Of a DNA stretch of 64,000 bases, positions 11,448-24,023 are shown piece after piece (within the stretch, counting starts at the first letter, position 1; each line of letters opens with the position of its first letter). The notes below the pieces were generated by a model. It had not been told where the DNA came from, did no database searches, and worked only from the letters and a program-made list of their open reading frames with translations. Position numbers and translations under genes: made by a program. This stretch comes from Aegilops tauschii subsp. strangulata (taxonomy: Eukaryota > Streptophyta > Magnoliopsida > Poales > Poaceae), in assembly GCF_002575655.3 (NCBI RefSeq), contig NC_053039.3:376503633-376567632 (forward strand). The letters run 5' to 3'.

Positions 11448-11983
11448 TGTTGGGGATATGACTATCAGGCATGACCCACCAGGAGGGGCCGGGTCATCCC
11501 TATGACGATTCATCTCCATGAAGCCCAAGAGCGTAATCAGAATGGCGGTTCATAGATAGGCTGAGTAGATGGCCCAAGCCCAAAGGCGGCTTAAGGCCCA
11601 CGGTTACAAACCGCCATGTATATGTGGACTTGTGTTGTAAGGCAAGTAAGATAAGTCACCGAGCCGGACACGTTATATGAGCCGGCCGGGACTCTGTAGA
11701 CCGCAGGGCGTCAACCCGTGTATATAAGGGGACGACCCGGCGGCGGCTTAGGACAAGAAACAACAGATCGAGAGCCAATCTAAGCGTATCCGCTCCCTGG
11801 TCATCCAAACCCTAGCAATACCACCTCAAATTGGATTAGGCTTTTACCTTCACCGCAAGGGGCCGAACTAGTATAAACTCTTCATGTCCTTTGTCCTGTT
11901 TAACCCCTTTAAGCTAATCTCGTTGCGATGGCTCCACGACTAAGTCCTGACACTAGGACATCTGCCGTGACAATACCACGACT
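11448..11983 (+). repeat. Gypsy-B 5' LTR (536 bp)
   Basis: Begins TGTTGGGGAT. The end is set by comparison with the 3' copy, where the shared sequence stops at CCACGACA; this copy reads CCACGACT, so the usual terminal CA has one change. It carries 37 bp (about 11479-11515) that are missing from the 3' copy. Confidence 0.85.
11721..11728 (+). promoter_or_regulatory. TATA box of Gypsy-B 5' LTR
   Basis: TATATAAG follows CAACCCGTG and precedes a GGGGACGACC segment. The 3' LTR copy of this site (38802-38809) reads TTATACAAG, so only the 5' copy keeps a good TATA box. Confidence 0.6.
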
Positions 11984-12018
11984 AAGTTCTTGGAGGGCAA
12001 CTTCGAAGGGCTCAAGGG

Positions 12019-15000
12019 ATGACCAAGAGTCGTCGTGGCAAGCCCTACATCGATGACGCAGGCTGGGGCCCCGAGGCCGGCTCAATTGAGTACGGGTACC
12101 GGGTCCCCTTCGGTGGAATTCACGTCTTCATTGGCAAAATCAGCGAACCGGGCCCACAGCCGGACACCTGCACCGACATCATCGAGACGGCTCAGCGTCC
12201 AAGACCTGCCCGGGTTCAGCCCGCCATGAAGCGTGCCTTCGCGGGATTCATTAACAGTGCGGAATCTGAATCGGTATCTAACGGTGAGAGCGTTATCTAT
12301 TCAGATGGCGAGTCATCCACCGGTGAGACCGAGTCATTGTACCAACTGCAAGATGGCCGGCCTGGGGGCCGTTCCGATGGCGACAGTATTCCGGACACCT
12401 GTGAGCCGCCGAACCGGGTTGCGATCTTCATGGCCGGTACACAGCCGGTACAGCATTCTTCAACTGCAGCGGCATTGATTTCCGGGTCAGCAGCGGTGAC
12501 GGCAGCCGGGGCAGGAGGCCTTGTTTGTCCGCCGGCTCAGGCCTTAACTGATTTGCTGGATAAGCTGACAGCGTTGTTAGTAACGGTGGTTAACCCGGCG
12601 GATCAGGATCAGCACAATGCGGCGGTTGCAAAATTGCATGATGAGATAGCACAAGCCAAGGAGGAGCTAAACGCGGAAAACACGAGGATGGCTGAGGAGC
12701 GAGCCGCTTTTGATGCTCACGTGCAGCGGATTCAGTCGGAGTCGTACCGGCTCATGCTAGATCAAAACGCTTCAAATGATGTCATGAGAAGGAGGCATCG
12801 GAGTCATCTACCCCCGGTTTACGAGGCAAGAAATCTCTTTAACACGCCAGGAGCAGGAACCAGTAACCCGGCAATGGTAAACCGGGTCGAGACACCCGGG
12901 ACAGGCACGCCGGTTCAGCCACGTACGACGGACCCGCCTTGTCAGAATAATAACCCGCCGCAGCACGTGCCGACGCCACCGGGTCATTACTCTAACCCTT
13001 TGGATAACATGATTGCTGCAGCGTCACGATTGGCGGCTCTCCCGGTTGAAGGCGTGTCTTCGATGGCGGTTGAAACGCGAAGGGCTAAAGAGCTCCTGCA
13101 GACTACTTTGGTTTAGAAGCAGGCTTATTCTTAGAGTCGGGACAGGATTCATTCCACCCCTCGCCCGAGCCGAAGTTACAGCAGGCATATCGATGAGCCA
13201 GCTGTGTCAAGCAGTGGACGGAACCATAACCCACCCCGTGGAGATAACCCGACGGGCGGGGGTGCTGATGCTCAGAACGTAGTTGATCAAGGTAGAGCAC
13301 GTCGAGAGGCCGAGCTGGCGGCTCAGTATGTGGCCCGCCAATTTTCTCCGGCTCGTCCGACGACTTTGGTAGAGCCGGGCATGACCTCTAGGAATTTGGG
13401 CGTGTCGTGTTTGGTACCGGCTCTGCGCAATGAACGTCTGCCCAAGGATTTCAAGGGTCCTCGCAAGGTGCCTAACTACACAGCCGATTTACCTCCTGAG
13501 TCATGGATCGAGAGTTATGAGATGGCCATGGAATTGCTGGATGTTAGCGAAGCTGCGTGTGCTAAGTATTTCCCCCTGATGTTGGAAGGAACGGCCCGTA
13601 CTTGGTTGAAGGGGCTCCCCGCCAACTCTATTAGATCATGGGCTGAGTTAAAGGCCCAGTTTATCCAGAACTTTAAAGATACATGCAAGCAGCCCATGTC
13701 ACTTGTGGATTTAGCCTCGTGTGTCCAAGAAGAAGGTGAGTCGACGACTCATTGGGTGCGCCGGGTCTCAACGATCCTGCACTCGTCAGATCGCATCAAG
13801 GCCGACTCAGCGGTCTTAATGTTGGAAAGCAATTGTCCGTTCACGCCCCTAAAGCAGAAATTAGGGCGGCTCAAATGCCACTGCAATGACATGGGGACTC
13901 TCATGGCGGCTCTAGTTAAGTATGCTGACTCTGATGGTACCAAGGACCCCGAGTCTGATGTTGAGAAGCCGGGGATGGGAAAGAAGAGCTGCAACGCCAA
14001 GGGGCAGCAGCATAACCCGGCGAACCAGGGAGGCAACGGTAAGCGCAAGGCTGGTAATAGTTTTGACTTTGTGGCTAACACCAATGTGCAGAATAATGGT
14101 CAGTGTCGTAAGGGAAAACCGCTCCCACAGAATGGAGGATCAGGCATCAATCTTGAGCAGCTGTTAAATCAGCCCTGCCCAAGAGACGGGACGCGAGAAA
14201 GACCGTCTGGGCACCTCTGGAAGGATTGTTTCATTATGAAGGAGTTCAAAAATTCGAATATTTTCCAAGACAGTCATGGGCCGGGTGGCGGCTCAGGATC
14301 CGGCTTTCATGGACCGGGTTACGGCGGTGGCGGATCTAACCCCGGGTTCCAAGGAAATCAAGGTAATCATGGCAACCAAGGTGGTTATAATCAGCAGAAT
14401 AATCAGGGGAATCAACAGCAGCAACAGTCTGGTTATCAGAGCAACCCAAAGCAGTTGAATAGTGGACAATATCATGTCTTTACCACTAGCTTATGTAAGC
14501 GCGACCAGAAGCTTCAAAAAAATAAAAGGGCAGTCAATGCCGTTGAGCCGGCGGTTCCCCGTTACTTGCACTGGTCTGAGCAGCCCATTGTATGGAGCCG
14601 GGAAGATCACCCGCCCCGGGTTGACAATCTGGGTCACTTGGCTCTGGTAGTCGCACCTCGGGTCGGAGGATATAAGTTCACAAAGGTACTCATGGACGGA
14701 GGGAGCAGCATCAATATCCTTTATTATGAAACCTTCCACCGCATGGGGTTGACAGATAAAAATCTTAAGCCGTCAAACACTGTTTTCCATGGCGTGGTGC
14801 CTGGTAAGTCGGCTTATCCTGTTGGTAAGATTGCTCTGGAGGTTGCCTTTGGGGATGATCATGACTCGACATTGACCTTTGAAGTGGTCAAAATCCACAG
14901 CCCATATCACGCTCTGTTTGGACGGCCGGCTTACGCCAAGTTCATGGCGCCGCCTTGTTATGTGTATCTGCAACTTAAGATGCCAGGTCACAAGGGAACC

Positions 15001-15102
15001 ATCACGGTGCATGGGAGCCGGAGGATAGCCTTAGAGTGTGAGGAAGGAGACGCTGCTTATGTTGAGTCTGTTTGTGTGACGGAGGAGGCAAAAAATGGAT
15101 AA
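12019..15102 (+). pseudogene. Gypsy-B gag and aspartic protease, interrupted by stops
   Basis: One frame runs from the ATG at 12019. The N-terminal 365 codons are low-complexity, with a coiled-coil-like stretch (AKLHDEIAQAKEELNAENTR). Two in-frame TAG codons at 13114 and 13132 interrupt it. The frame then continues through the gag core (about 13440-13900: ESWIESYEMAMELL, then ARTWLKGLP), a Gly/Asn/Gln-rich linker with a decayed zinc-knuckle remnant (SGHLWKDC), and a retropepsin-like domain with VLMDGGSSINILYY near 14690-14730. The D-G-G form of the protease motif is normal in Tat elements. A TAA at 15100 ends the block. In live relatives gag forms the particle and the protease cuts the polyprotein. 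Confidence 0.82.
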
Positions 15103-16410
15103 GTGATGATGCGGGCGTCAAACACTGTTTGTGCAACGGATGAGCTGAAATTTTATAAAGATAATGTTGACCCGGCGGACATGACGTCTCTAAAGAAGCC
15201 AACCACAGAGCAGGATCCTTCGCTCAAATTTAAGTCGGTAGATGACACTAAGATGGTTGATTTTGTTCCTGGCGATTCATCGAAACAGTTCAGTATCAGT
15301 GCCAATCTGGATCTGAAATAGGAAAGCGCGCTCATCGAGTTCATCCGTGAGAACCGCGACATCTTTGCATGGAAACATTCAGACATGCCGGGTGTACCGA
15401 GAGAACTCGCTGAGCACACTCTTAATATTGATCCCAAGTTTAAGCCGGTCAAGCAATTTCTTCACCGATTCAACGAGGAGCGGCGGAAGGCCATTGGAGA
15501 TGAAGTGGCCCGGCTCTTGGTAGCCGGGTTTATCATTGAAGTTTTTCATCTTGAATGGTTGGCTAACCCGGTGCTGGTACTAAAAAAGAATGGCACTTGG
15601 CGGATGTGTGTCGATTACACGGATTTGAACAAGGCTTGCCCGGCTGATCCGTTTGCTCTCCCTCGTATTGATCATATCATTGATGCTACGGCGGGTTGTG
15701 AGCGTCTGAGTTTTTTGGATGCTTATTCTGGTTATCATCAGATCAAGATGGCAGTTAAGGACCAGGAGAAGACAGCTTTCATTACTCCGTTTGGATCCTT
15801 CTGCTATGTGTCTATGCCTTTTGGGCTCAAGAGTGCCCAGGCGACCTATCAGCTGTGTGTGCAAAATTGCCTTCACAATCAGATTGGGCGCAATGTTCAT
15901 GCTTATGTCGATGACATTGTGGTGAAATCAAGAGAGAAGGAGACCCTGATTGATGATTTGAAGGAGACATTTGATAATCTCCGGGTCTACAAGATGATGC
16001 TTAATCTGGCTAAATGTGTCTTTGGTGTGCCTGCAGGCAAGCTCTTGGGTTTTTTGGTTTCTAACAGAGGCATTGAGGCTAACCCGGAGAAAATCAAAGC
16101 TATTACTTCTTTGGCTAAGCCGGCGTGCAATAATGATGTTCAGCGCTTGGCGGGTCGTATTGCAGCTTTGAGCCGTTCATAAGCTGGCTGGGTGAGAAGG
16201 CTATCCCCCTCTATCAAATGATGAAGAAGACAGATCATTTTGTTTGGAATGATGCGGCTAACCAAGCATTTGAGGATCTGAAGAAACAGTTGGCTGAGCC
16301 GCCTGTGCTTGCTGCCCCTGTTGATAAGAAGCCTCTGTTGTTATACGTGGCTGCTAATAGTCGGGCCATCAGTGTAGCCATTGTGGTAGAGAGGAAGGAG
16401 GCAGGCAAGG
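15103..16410 (+). pseudogene. Gypsy-B pol, first part: reverse transcriptase and start of RNase H
   Basis: The same frame as gag continues past 15102. After another stop at 15319 it reaches reverse transcriptase (15385-16182) with FLDAYSGYHQIKM and catalytic YVDD in AYVDDIVVKS. A single missing base near 16175 (AGCCGTTC where two T-rich codons are expected) shifts the frame at the RT/RNase H joint. RNase H then starts in a new frame (DHFVWNDAANQAFEDL at about 16234) and is cut after AGK at 16410 by the Copia insertion. It resumes at 30683. Not functional. Confidence 0.85.
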
Positions 16411-17910
16411 TGTAAGTGCATCTAGTGCCCCTTAGTGATTTTGGTGTATTGAAGACATATAGGTTAAGGGACTAATGTGTTTATGAGTGTACACAGGTCT
16501 ATAAGTCTATGAGGAGTTTGATATTTACAGTGAAAGTCGACCCCTAAAAATGAAGTTCTTCGACTGAAGACTTTGGATTTCTGAAGACTTTCTGAAGATT
16601 TTGAAAGGGAAGAAATTGGTGTGACCTTGAAGACTTGGTATTCATTTGAGGAACATGAAGCGTGAAGACTTTTGTTTTCGTAGTTTCATTTTCCCTTTCT
16701 TTAGTCATAGGAAACACCGTACTGTTAAAGGGGGTCGAGGAAATACTAAGGAAAAATTTCCATGTGATGCTCAACTCAAAATCCTACACCTACCAACCCC
16801 TTCGAGTGAAGCCATTGGAAATCTCATACAGTTCAATCATATTCTTGAGTAACAGAGACGAAGTTCTTATAGTCTCTGAGGAATTTGTTCTGACTGAGGA
16901 GTTAGGAATTCACCAGTGCGAATTGCCTACACAGTGAGGAACATGATAGCCCTGAGGAATTTGATACTCAAATTTCCGACCGTTGTTGTGCTACGCGCCA
17001 GCTGTCCCAAGATATCTTATCCACCTAACGGTCATATCATTGAAGGACATTTATGTCCTATCATGCCGGGCTGCTCCCTAGGCTATAAATAGCCGCCCCC
17101 TACAACCACTAGCTGGTTGGCTGCTCCGAGAGAAACTGACACTTGTCATTTGAGAGCATCCCATCCTCCGAGGACTTTGAGCGAAAATCATCAAGTGAGG
17201 AAAACCCAAACCCAAACACCTACAAACCCAAAGTGATTGAGCATCAGTAAAGAGACTGATCCTGCGTGGATCCGACGCTTGTTACCTTTGAATACTGTGC
17301 TTCTTCCAGATGGTTAGGCTTCATGGTCTAGAGCATCCAAGAGGAAATTGTGGATCACCGAGTGACCGAGTTTGTGAAGGTTCGGAAGTCACCTGAAGAC
17401 TAACCACGAGTGATTGGACGAGGTCGGTGTGACCTTAGTTAAAGGAGAATATGGTGAGGACTGTGTGTCCTCAGGTTTAAATACCTAGCCGCTCCAACCA
17501 GATGTACAACTGAGACAGCAGTTGGAACTGGTCTACCAAATCATTGTCTTCACCAAGCTTACTGGTTCTATTTCCTCAACTCTTTCATTTCCTCATTACT
17601 GTGTTGTGTGCTTGTCATATCTGTGTTTGAAGACTTTGACTGAAGACTTTCTCAATTTCCTTAGTTCAATTTCTTCAGTCTGTTTGTCTTCATCCTGTGT
17701 TATCATGTGTTTACGCTTTCTGTACTCTGTGCTTGTCTTCATTTCATCATGATGACCATGCTTGTGTTCTGCTATGCATACTTTTGAGTACTTATTCCGC
17801 TGCAAGTAGTTCTTCTCTAAGGAATTTCCTCACTGGCAAATTGCTCAGTGAAGAATTCATAAAAATCGCCTATTCACCCCCCCCCCTCTAGTCGATATAA
17901 CGCACTTTCA
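16411..17910 (+). repeat. Copia 5' LTR (1500 bp)
   Basis: Starts TGTAAGTGCATC after the TSD and ends CGCACTTTCA just before the primer binding site. A C-homopolymer near 17877-17886 is longer than in the 3' copy, and the 3' copy has an extra partial duplication of GGCTGTGTGTCC, so the 3' LTR is 11 bp longer. Short open frames within it (16646-17891) are not genes. Confidence 0.9.
17084..17091 (+). promoter_or_regulatory. TATA box of Copia 5' LTR
   Basis: TATAAATA in the context CCCTAGGC-TATAAATA-GCCGCC. The same site in the 3' LTR is at 29840-29847. It is the probable start of the U3/R promoter for the genomic RNA. Confidence 0.65.
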
Positions 17911-17912
17911 AT

Positions 17913-17928
17913 TGGTATCAGAGCAAGG
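17913..17928 (+). other. Primer binding site (initiator tRNA-Met)
   Basis: TGGTATCAGAGCAAGG starts 2 bases after the 5' LTR. TGGTATCAGAGC is the standard complement of the 3' end of plant initiator tRNA-Met, used by many Copia and Gypsy elements to prime minus-strand DNA. Confidence 0.85.
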
Positions 17929-17977
17929 TACTCCCTTGTTCTGTGTGATTTTGGTTTAACCGCCTGGAGTTTTAGGT

Positions 17978-20558
17978 ATGTCAACCGCAGGTATGATCAA
18001 GGTCTCTGCTGGGTGTCCTACCTTCGATGGGACGGACTACCCCTACTGGAAGAATAAGATGCGAATGCATCTTGAGGCAATTGATAACGATCTCTGGTAT
18101 GTTGTGGAAAATGGTGTTCCCTCTGTCTCACCCTCACTAAACGCTACCGATGTGAAGAGATTCAAGCAACTCGATTCTCAAGCGAAGAATATCATATGTG
18201 GCCATCTGAGCAAAGGACAGTATGGAAGAGTGAGTGCTTTGGAAACTGCTAAGCTTATCTGGGATAGGCTGTCCAAAGTGAATGAAGGAGTCTCAACTCA
18301 GCGTGACTCTCGAGTTGATGTTCTTCACAATCTCTTCAACCGCTTCAAAAGACTCGACAATGAAAATGTTCAACAAACCTTCGATCGCCTCACTGACATC
18401 TCAAATGAGCTTCAAGCGCTTGGTGCCACTGACATCACCGACCATGAGGTGGTGAAGAAATTGTTGAGATCGCTTGATTCCTCATTTGATACTCTAGCAT
18501 TGATGATACAAGAACATGCTGATTACAAGTCACTTGATCCCGCTGATATCCTCGAAAGGCTAAATACTCATGAGTTCCAGCTTGCCGAAAAGAGAGATCT
18601 CTATGGTTCGAGCTATGGCAGATCACGTGCACTGAAGGCCAAGGCAGTTTCTGAGTCTGAAGATGAAGACTCTGGCAGCAGCCTGGGTGATCCTGAAGAA
18701 CTGAGCCATGAACTAGCACTGCTCGTGAAGAAATTCCAGAAGTTCTCAAGACATGGTCGCTTTGGAAGACCCTCAAGGAGCAATGATTCCTCATCCAATG
18801 ACTACAAGAAGAGGCTTTGTCACAACTGCAAGAAACCTGGACACTACATTCAAGATTGTCCTCAGTGGGAAAAGGAATCAAAGAAGAAGAAATACAAGGA
18901 TTACAGTTCTGATGATGCGAAGAAAAAGAAGAAATCCTCAAAATCTTCATCATCAAAATCCTCAAAGTCTTCATCTCACAAGAAGAGCAGCTCCAAGAAG
19001 GCTCGGGCATTCATTGGCAAGGAAATGGACTCTGAAGCTGAATGTGAGGAACATGAGGAAGAGGAGGAATTTGAGGAGTCCAAGTCTGGAGTAGCAAGTC
19101 TAGCTCTCGCTACTACATTCATCAGCAAGTCTATCTTCAACTCTGAAGAAAATGGCTTCACCAACAAGGCTGATGAAGGCAATGATGACTACGCTCCCAC
19201 CTATTGCTTCATGGCAAAGGGTGCCAAGGTACTCAAATATACCTCCTCTGAATCTAGTGAGAATGAATCTGATGAAAACCTCAAGCCCAGCTACTCTAAA
19301 CTTGCTAAGATTCCTGTGAAACAACAAAGGGCTTTTGAAAAGGTTCAAAACATGCTAGACAAAAGTGATGATATGTTGGGTGAAGAAATGGATCGCACTA
19401 AAACCATGACTGAAAATCTTCAGAGACTTCAGACTAGGTTAGACAACCTTCAAGGTCATCATAACACTCTCTTATCTGATCATGAGAAGCTTTCTTATGA
19501 ATTTCTTCAAAGAAAGCAAGATCTTAAGAAGCTAAGAGTGAGTTATGAAGATCTTTAGAAGGAGCGCGATTCATTACTTCCTCAACAAATCAGCGCTGCT
19601 CAGGAAGAATTTGTTCCTCCATGTTTGAAATGCATTAAATGTGAATCTGCTAATTCTTCACCTAAATGTTCAAATGCTTCTAATGCTACAAATTCTTCAA
19701 CTGTCTCTGCTATCACTAATTCCTCATCTGAGGACATTGCTAGTATCACTGACGATGCAGGGCTGAAGGAATTGTACATGACAGGCATGTACAAAAGCCT
19801 CAAAGGGCATCCGACTCTTTGTGATGTGCTTAAAAAGCAGATCCTCAACAGGAACCCTAGGAAAGAGGGTATTGCCTTTGAGAGGAAACTCAATGTTGAT
19901 GGTACATATTGGAAGCCTGAGCAGTACCCCAAAACCTCATGGGTTGCTGCAAAGGGACATCCAGTTGATCCATCTAATTTATCTGGCTTTACATGTGAAT
20001 CTTCTCATTCTTCTAATGAGTCATGTGACTCCAACTATAAACTGTATAAAAATCAGAATGGTGAAGTATTTGCTAGATATGTTGGCACTAACTGCAGGAA
20101 CGGTTCTCCTATGAAGAAAATCTGGGTTCCCAAAAGGTGCCTTGAAAGTCTTCAGGTGAATGTCCTCATGACACCGCCTGTGAAGAATAGGAACCCCAGA
20201 TCAAATTCTTCATATGGATCAAATTCTTCATATGGATCCAAGTCCTCATACGGACCAAATTCCTCACATGGATCAAATTCCTCAAAAGGATCAAAGTCCT
20301 CATATGAACATCATCGTGCTAACAACTCTGTTTTGCAGGGAAGAGCTAAGGGCTATGAATATGAGCATTATTCTTCTAATCATTATGTTCATAAGTCCTC
20401 GAAGAATTTTTCTGCTTATTCATATGCTTACCGGCCCTAACTCCTCTTATGTGAAACGAAATGGATTGGCTTCTATGCCACCTTTCTCGTATGGAGCTCG
20501 CATACTGATGAACTCTTTGCCACCTCTTCAGATGTGGGTGGTGAAGAAAAAGAACTAA
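17978..20558 (+). pseudogene. Copia gag, very long, with one stop and one frameshift
   Basis: The ATG at 17978 opens a protein of about 860 codons. Residues 1-230 resemble the UBN2/Retrotran_gag domain (FDGTDYPYWKNKMRMHLEA). A CCHC zinc knuckle, CHNCKKPGHYIQDC, lies near residue 280. A Lys/Ser-rich basic block follows, then an acidic block and a coiled coil (about residues 470-525). An in-frame TAG at 19556 breaks it, and a frameshift near 20432 moves the last 40 residues (ending MWVVKKKN) to another frame. The C-terminal part has an 18-bp tandem repeat. The family role is the nucleocapsid/particle protein; the long C-terminal extension is typical of SIRE-type elements. Confidence 0.85.
20201..20308 (+). 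repeat. 18-bp coding tandem repeat in Copia gag, 6 copies
   Basis: Six consecutive 18-bp units, each a variant of TCAAATTCTTCATATGGA, encode a repeating hexapeptide of the type SNSSYG (variants SKSSYG, PNSSHG, SNSSKG). All indels are absent, so the frame is kept. The first two copies are identical, which suggests recent slippage. Confidence 0.85.
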
Positions 20559-20795
20559 TCTTTTATGCAGGGTCAGGTCTCCAGACGAACTTTAACGTCT
20601 GAAGAATTTGCTGGAGACCTGCAAATTGCATGAAAGGACGCAGGCTAATCATGAAGAAATGAACTTTCATTTCTCACGTCCTCATACTGCTTTATCTATT
20701 GCATTGCTTGATGAAATTGGTCTGATAAATTGTGATGTCATATTCTTCACTGATGAAGTATATGAAGTTCGTAAGTTGCACTAATTCATCTGCAG

Positions 20796-22289
20796 GATGA
20801 TCAACCCAAAGCCACTGAGTGGGTCCTCGATAGTGGATGTACAAATCACATGACTGGTGACAATTATCTATTGATGGATGCTCCCTTATCACCATCGCAT
20901 CTGAAGCATATCATCTTCGCTGAGAAAGGCAAAAGTCAGGTATTGGGTCTAGGTAAGGTTGCGATCACAAAGGATCGACACATGGACAAAGTCATGCTTG
21001 TCGAGTCCTTAGGATACAACCTTATGTCGGTCTCAATGTTTTGTGATCTTGATATGGTTGTTGTCTTTGGCAAGTATCGTTGTGTTGTGGTTATGGAAGC
21101 TGACAATTCCAAAGTCTTCGAAGGCTTTAGGAGAGGAGACTTGTATATTGTTGATTTCTCTACAGGACCGCAACCAGCCGTGTGCCTACTTGCAAAAGCG
21201 TCAGAAGGCTGGCTATGGCATCGACGACTTGGTCATGCAGGCATGAGGAATTTGCACACGCTTGCGAAGAAGAAGCATGTCATTGGCATTGAGAATGTCA
21301 AATTCCTCAAGGATCACTTGTGTGGAGCTTGTGAAGCTGGAAAGATGACCAAGGCTAAGCATCCAGCGAAGACTATCATGACCACTACTCGACCATTTGA
21401 ATTGCTTCATATGGATCTCTTCGGTCCTAACCATTACTCAGCAGTCACAAATGATGCATCTCTCTATGGCTTTGTTATTGTTGATGATTACTCTCGTTAC
21501 ACATGGGTACACATTGTTACTTACAAACATGAAGTGCAGGAAGTCTTCAAACGATTTTCCTCGAGGGCTTCAACCAACTTCGGTGTGAAAATCAAGCACA
21601 TTAGAAGTGACAATGGAACTGAGTTCAAGAATTTTGGTCTTGATGACTATCTTGATGAACTTGGTATTACTCATGAGTTATCTGCTCCTTACACTCCTCA
21701 GCAGAATGGCGTCGTGGAGCGCAAGAACAGAACTCTTGTTGAGATGGCTCGCACTATGCTTGATGAGTACAAGACGCCTCGTCACTTCTGGATTGAGGCA
21801 ATTTATACTGCGTGCCACATCATCAACAGGGTATATCTTCACAAATTCTTCAAGAAGACTGCCTATGAACTCCTCACTGACAAGAAACCCAATGTGAGTT
21901 ATTTCAAAGTCTTCGGTGCTAAATGTTGGATTAGACATCCTCATCACAATGCTAAATTTGCACCAAAAGCACATGAAGGTTTTATGCTTGGTTACGGAAA
22001 GGACTCGCACACCTACAAAGTCTTCAACAACATTCTTCACAAGGTTGTTGAAACTCTAGATGTGTGGTTCGATGAAACTAATGGCTCGCAAAGAGAGCAC
22101 CTACCCTCTGTGATAGATGAACCAACACCTGAGGAAACTATCAAGTTCAAGGCTACTGAGGATGTCATTCCTACTGAAGAATCTGCTAAAGAATTCATTC
22201 CAGAACATGAAGAACGTCGAGCTATTGCACCTGAAGAAAATGCTGAAGAAAATGGTGCTGAAGAAAATGCTGATCAAATTCCTCGATGA
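20796..22289 (+). pseudogene. Copia protease and integrase
   Basis: This block is in a different frame from gag. The protease motif is intact as WVLDSGCTNHM near 20823-20855. GAG-pre-integrase follows (WLWHRRLGHAGMRNL, then CGACEAGKMTK), completing an HHCC-type zinc site. The integrase core has HMDLFGP, SDNGTEF and QQNGVVERKNR, so the D-D-E triad is present. The frame ends at a TGA (22287) that replaces a sense codon, and homology continues in the next block. No clear ATG opens this frame; a TCTGCAG-GAT boundary at 20795 resembles a splice acceptor, but a fused gag-pol with a lost joint is equally possible. Confidence 0.85.
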
Positions 22290-23646
22290 CAACCTACTCA
22301 TCCTCGCGTTGCAAAAGAAGTGCAAGTTGAAAAGATCATCGATGACATTGAAGCACCAGGTCCTCTCACACGCTCAAAAGTTTCACATTTATCTAACTTT
22401 TGTGGGCACTCTACTTTTGTCTCTATCACAGAGCCCACTAAGGTAGATGAAGCATTTCTGGAGCCTGAGTGGATTCAAGCCATGCAAGAAGAATTACATC
22501 AATTCGAGCTCAACAACGTCTGGGAACTGGTTAAACGTCCAGATACTCGCAAGCACAATATCATTGGCACAAAGTGGATCTACCGCAACAAGCAAGATGA
22601 AAATGGCCTTGTGGTGAGGAATAAGGCACGACTTGTAGCTCAAGGCTACACACAAGTTTTGCAGATCCAAAGCATCCTGACAAAGTCTTCAGACTCAATA
22701 AGGCCCTCTATGGCCTCAAGCAGGCCCCTCGGGCATGTGATGAATTTGCCTATATGATGAGTGAAGAATATCAAATGTCTATGATGGGAGAATTGAAATT
22801 CTTCTTAGGTCTTCAAATTCGTCAACAGCGCAATGGCATATTCATATCTTAGGAGAAATACCTCAAGGATGTACTGAGGAAATTCGGCATGCAAGATTGC
22901 AAAGGCGTCAAAATTCTGATGCCCACAAATGGCCATCTGTGCACTGATGAAAATGGTATTGACTTCGATCAAAAGGTATACCGCTCCATGATTGGTTCTT
23001 TATTGTATTTATGTGCATCTAGGCCAGATATTATGCTTAGTGTTTGCATGTGTGCCCGATTTCAAGCTACACCGAAGGAATCACACCATGAGGCTGTGAA
23101 GCATATTCATCGATATCTAGCTCACACACCAACACTTGGATTATGGTACCCCAAGGGCTCGACGTTTGATCTCATTGGATATTCTGACTCTGACTATGCT
23201 AGTGATCGTGTGGACCGCAAGTCAACATTTGGTACATGTCATTTCCTCGGACGATCTTTGGTCTGTTGGTCCTCAAAGAAACAGAATTGCGTATCACTGT
23301 CTACTGCTGAAGCTGAGTACATTGCCGCTGGTTCTTGCTGTGCTCAATTGCTGTGGATGAACCAAACTCTCAAGGACTACGGCGTCAACATGAAGAATGT
23401 GCCTCTCTACTGTGACAATGAGAGTGCCATCAATATTGCTCACAACCCAGTTCAACATTCGAAGACAAAGCACATTCAGATTTGTCATCATTTTCTTCGC
23501 GATCATGTGTTGAAGGGCGACTTTCTATTGAGCATGTGAAGACTGAAGAACAGCTAGCCGATATCTTCACAAAGCCCTTGGATGAGAAGAGATTTAGCAA
23601 GTTGCGGTGTGAGCTAAATATCCTAGAATCTTCGAATGTTCTTTGA
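22290..23646 (+). pseudogene. Copia reverse transcriptase (core deleted) and RNase H
   Basis: After the TGA the protein continues with the RT N-terminus (EPEWIQAMQEELHQFELNNVW, then GTKWIYRNKQD and ARLVAQGYTQV). The sequence then jumps near 22660 to ADPKHPDKVF and KALYGLKQAPRA, and again near 22737 to DEFAYMMSEEYQ. The stretch holding the catalytic YVDD box is absent. A TAG at 22850 and a frameshift near 23520 add further damage. RNase H (about 22990-23646) keeps DSDYASDRVDRKST, STAEAEYIA and LYCDNESAI. The copy cannot make active reverse transcriptase. Confidence 0.85.
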
Positions 23647-23948
23647 AAAGGACACTCATCCTAACACTTATGCAAAATTGATGAGTGCAACACATGAAGA
23701 AACGTTTTTCTTCAATCAATGAAGAATAACACTCTAAGTGTGAAGAAATTAATGAAGAATTTGATTCTCAGAGCCCTACGACAATTGTACGCGGTGTCTG
23801 AAATCCTCATTCTTATATGGTGGGTCACGCTACCACAAAAGTTGGAAATCTCCAATTTGAGTTTTTCCTCAGTTTTTCAAATTCCTCAGTTGTTCATGTT
23901 CTTCAACTTTGCATTGTCTTCACTATTTCCGTCCTTTTTCTTCATTGG

Positions 23949-24023
<75 letters not shown>

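Noticed and set aside
18435..19010. 191-codon minus-strand frame opposite Copia gag
   Set aside because: Shadow of the gag coding strand caused by Ser/Lys-rich codon use; no independent evidence.
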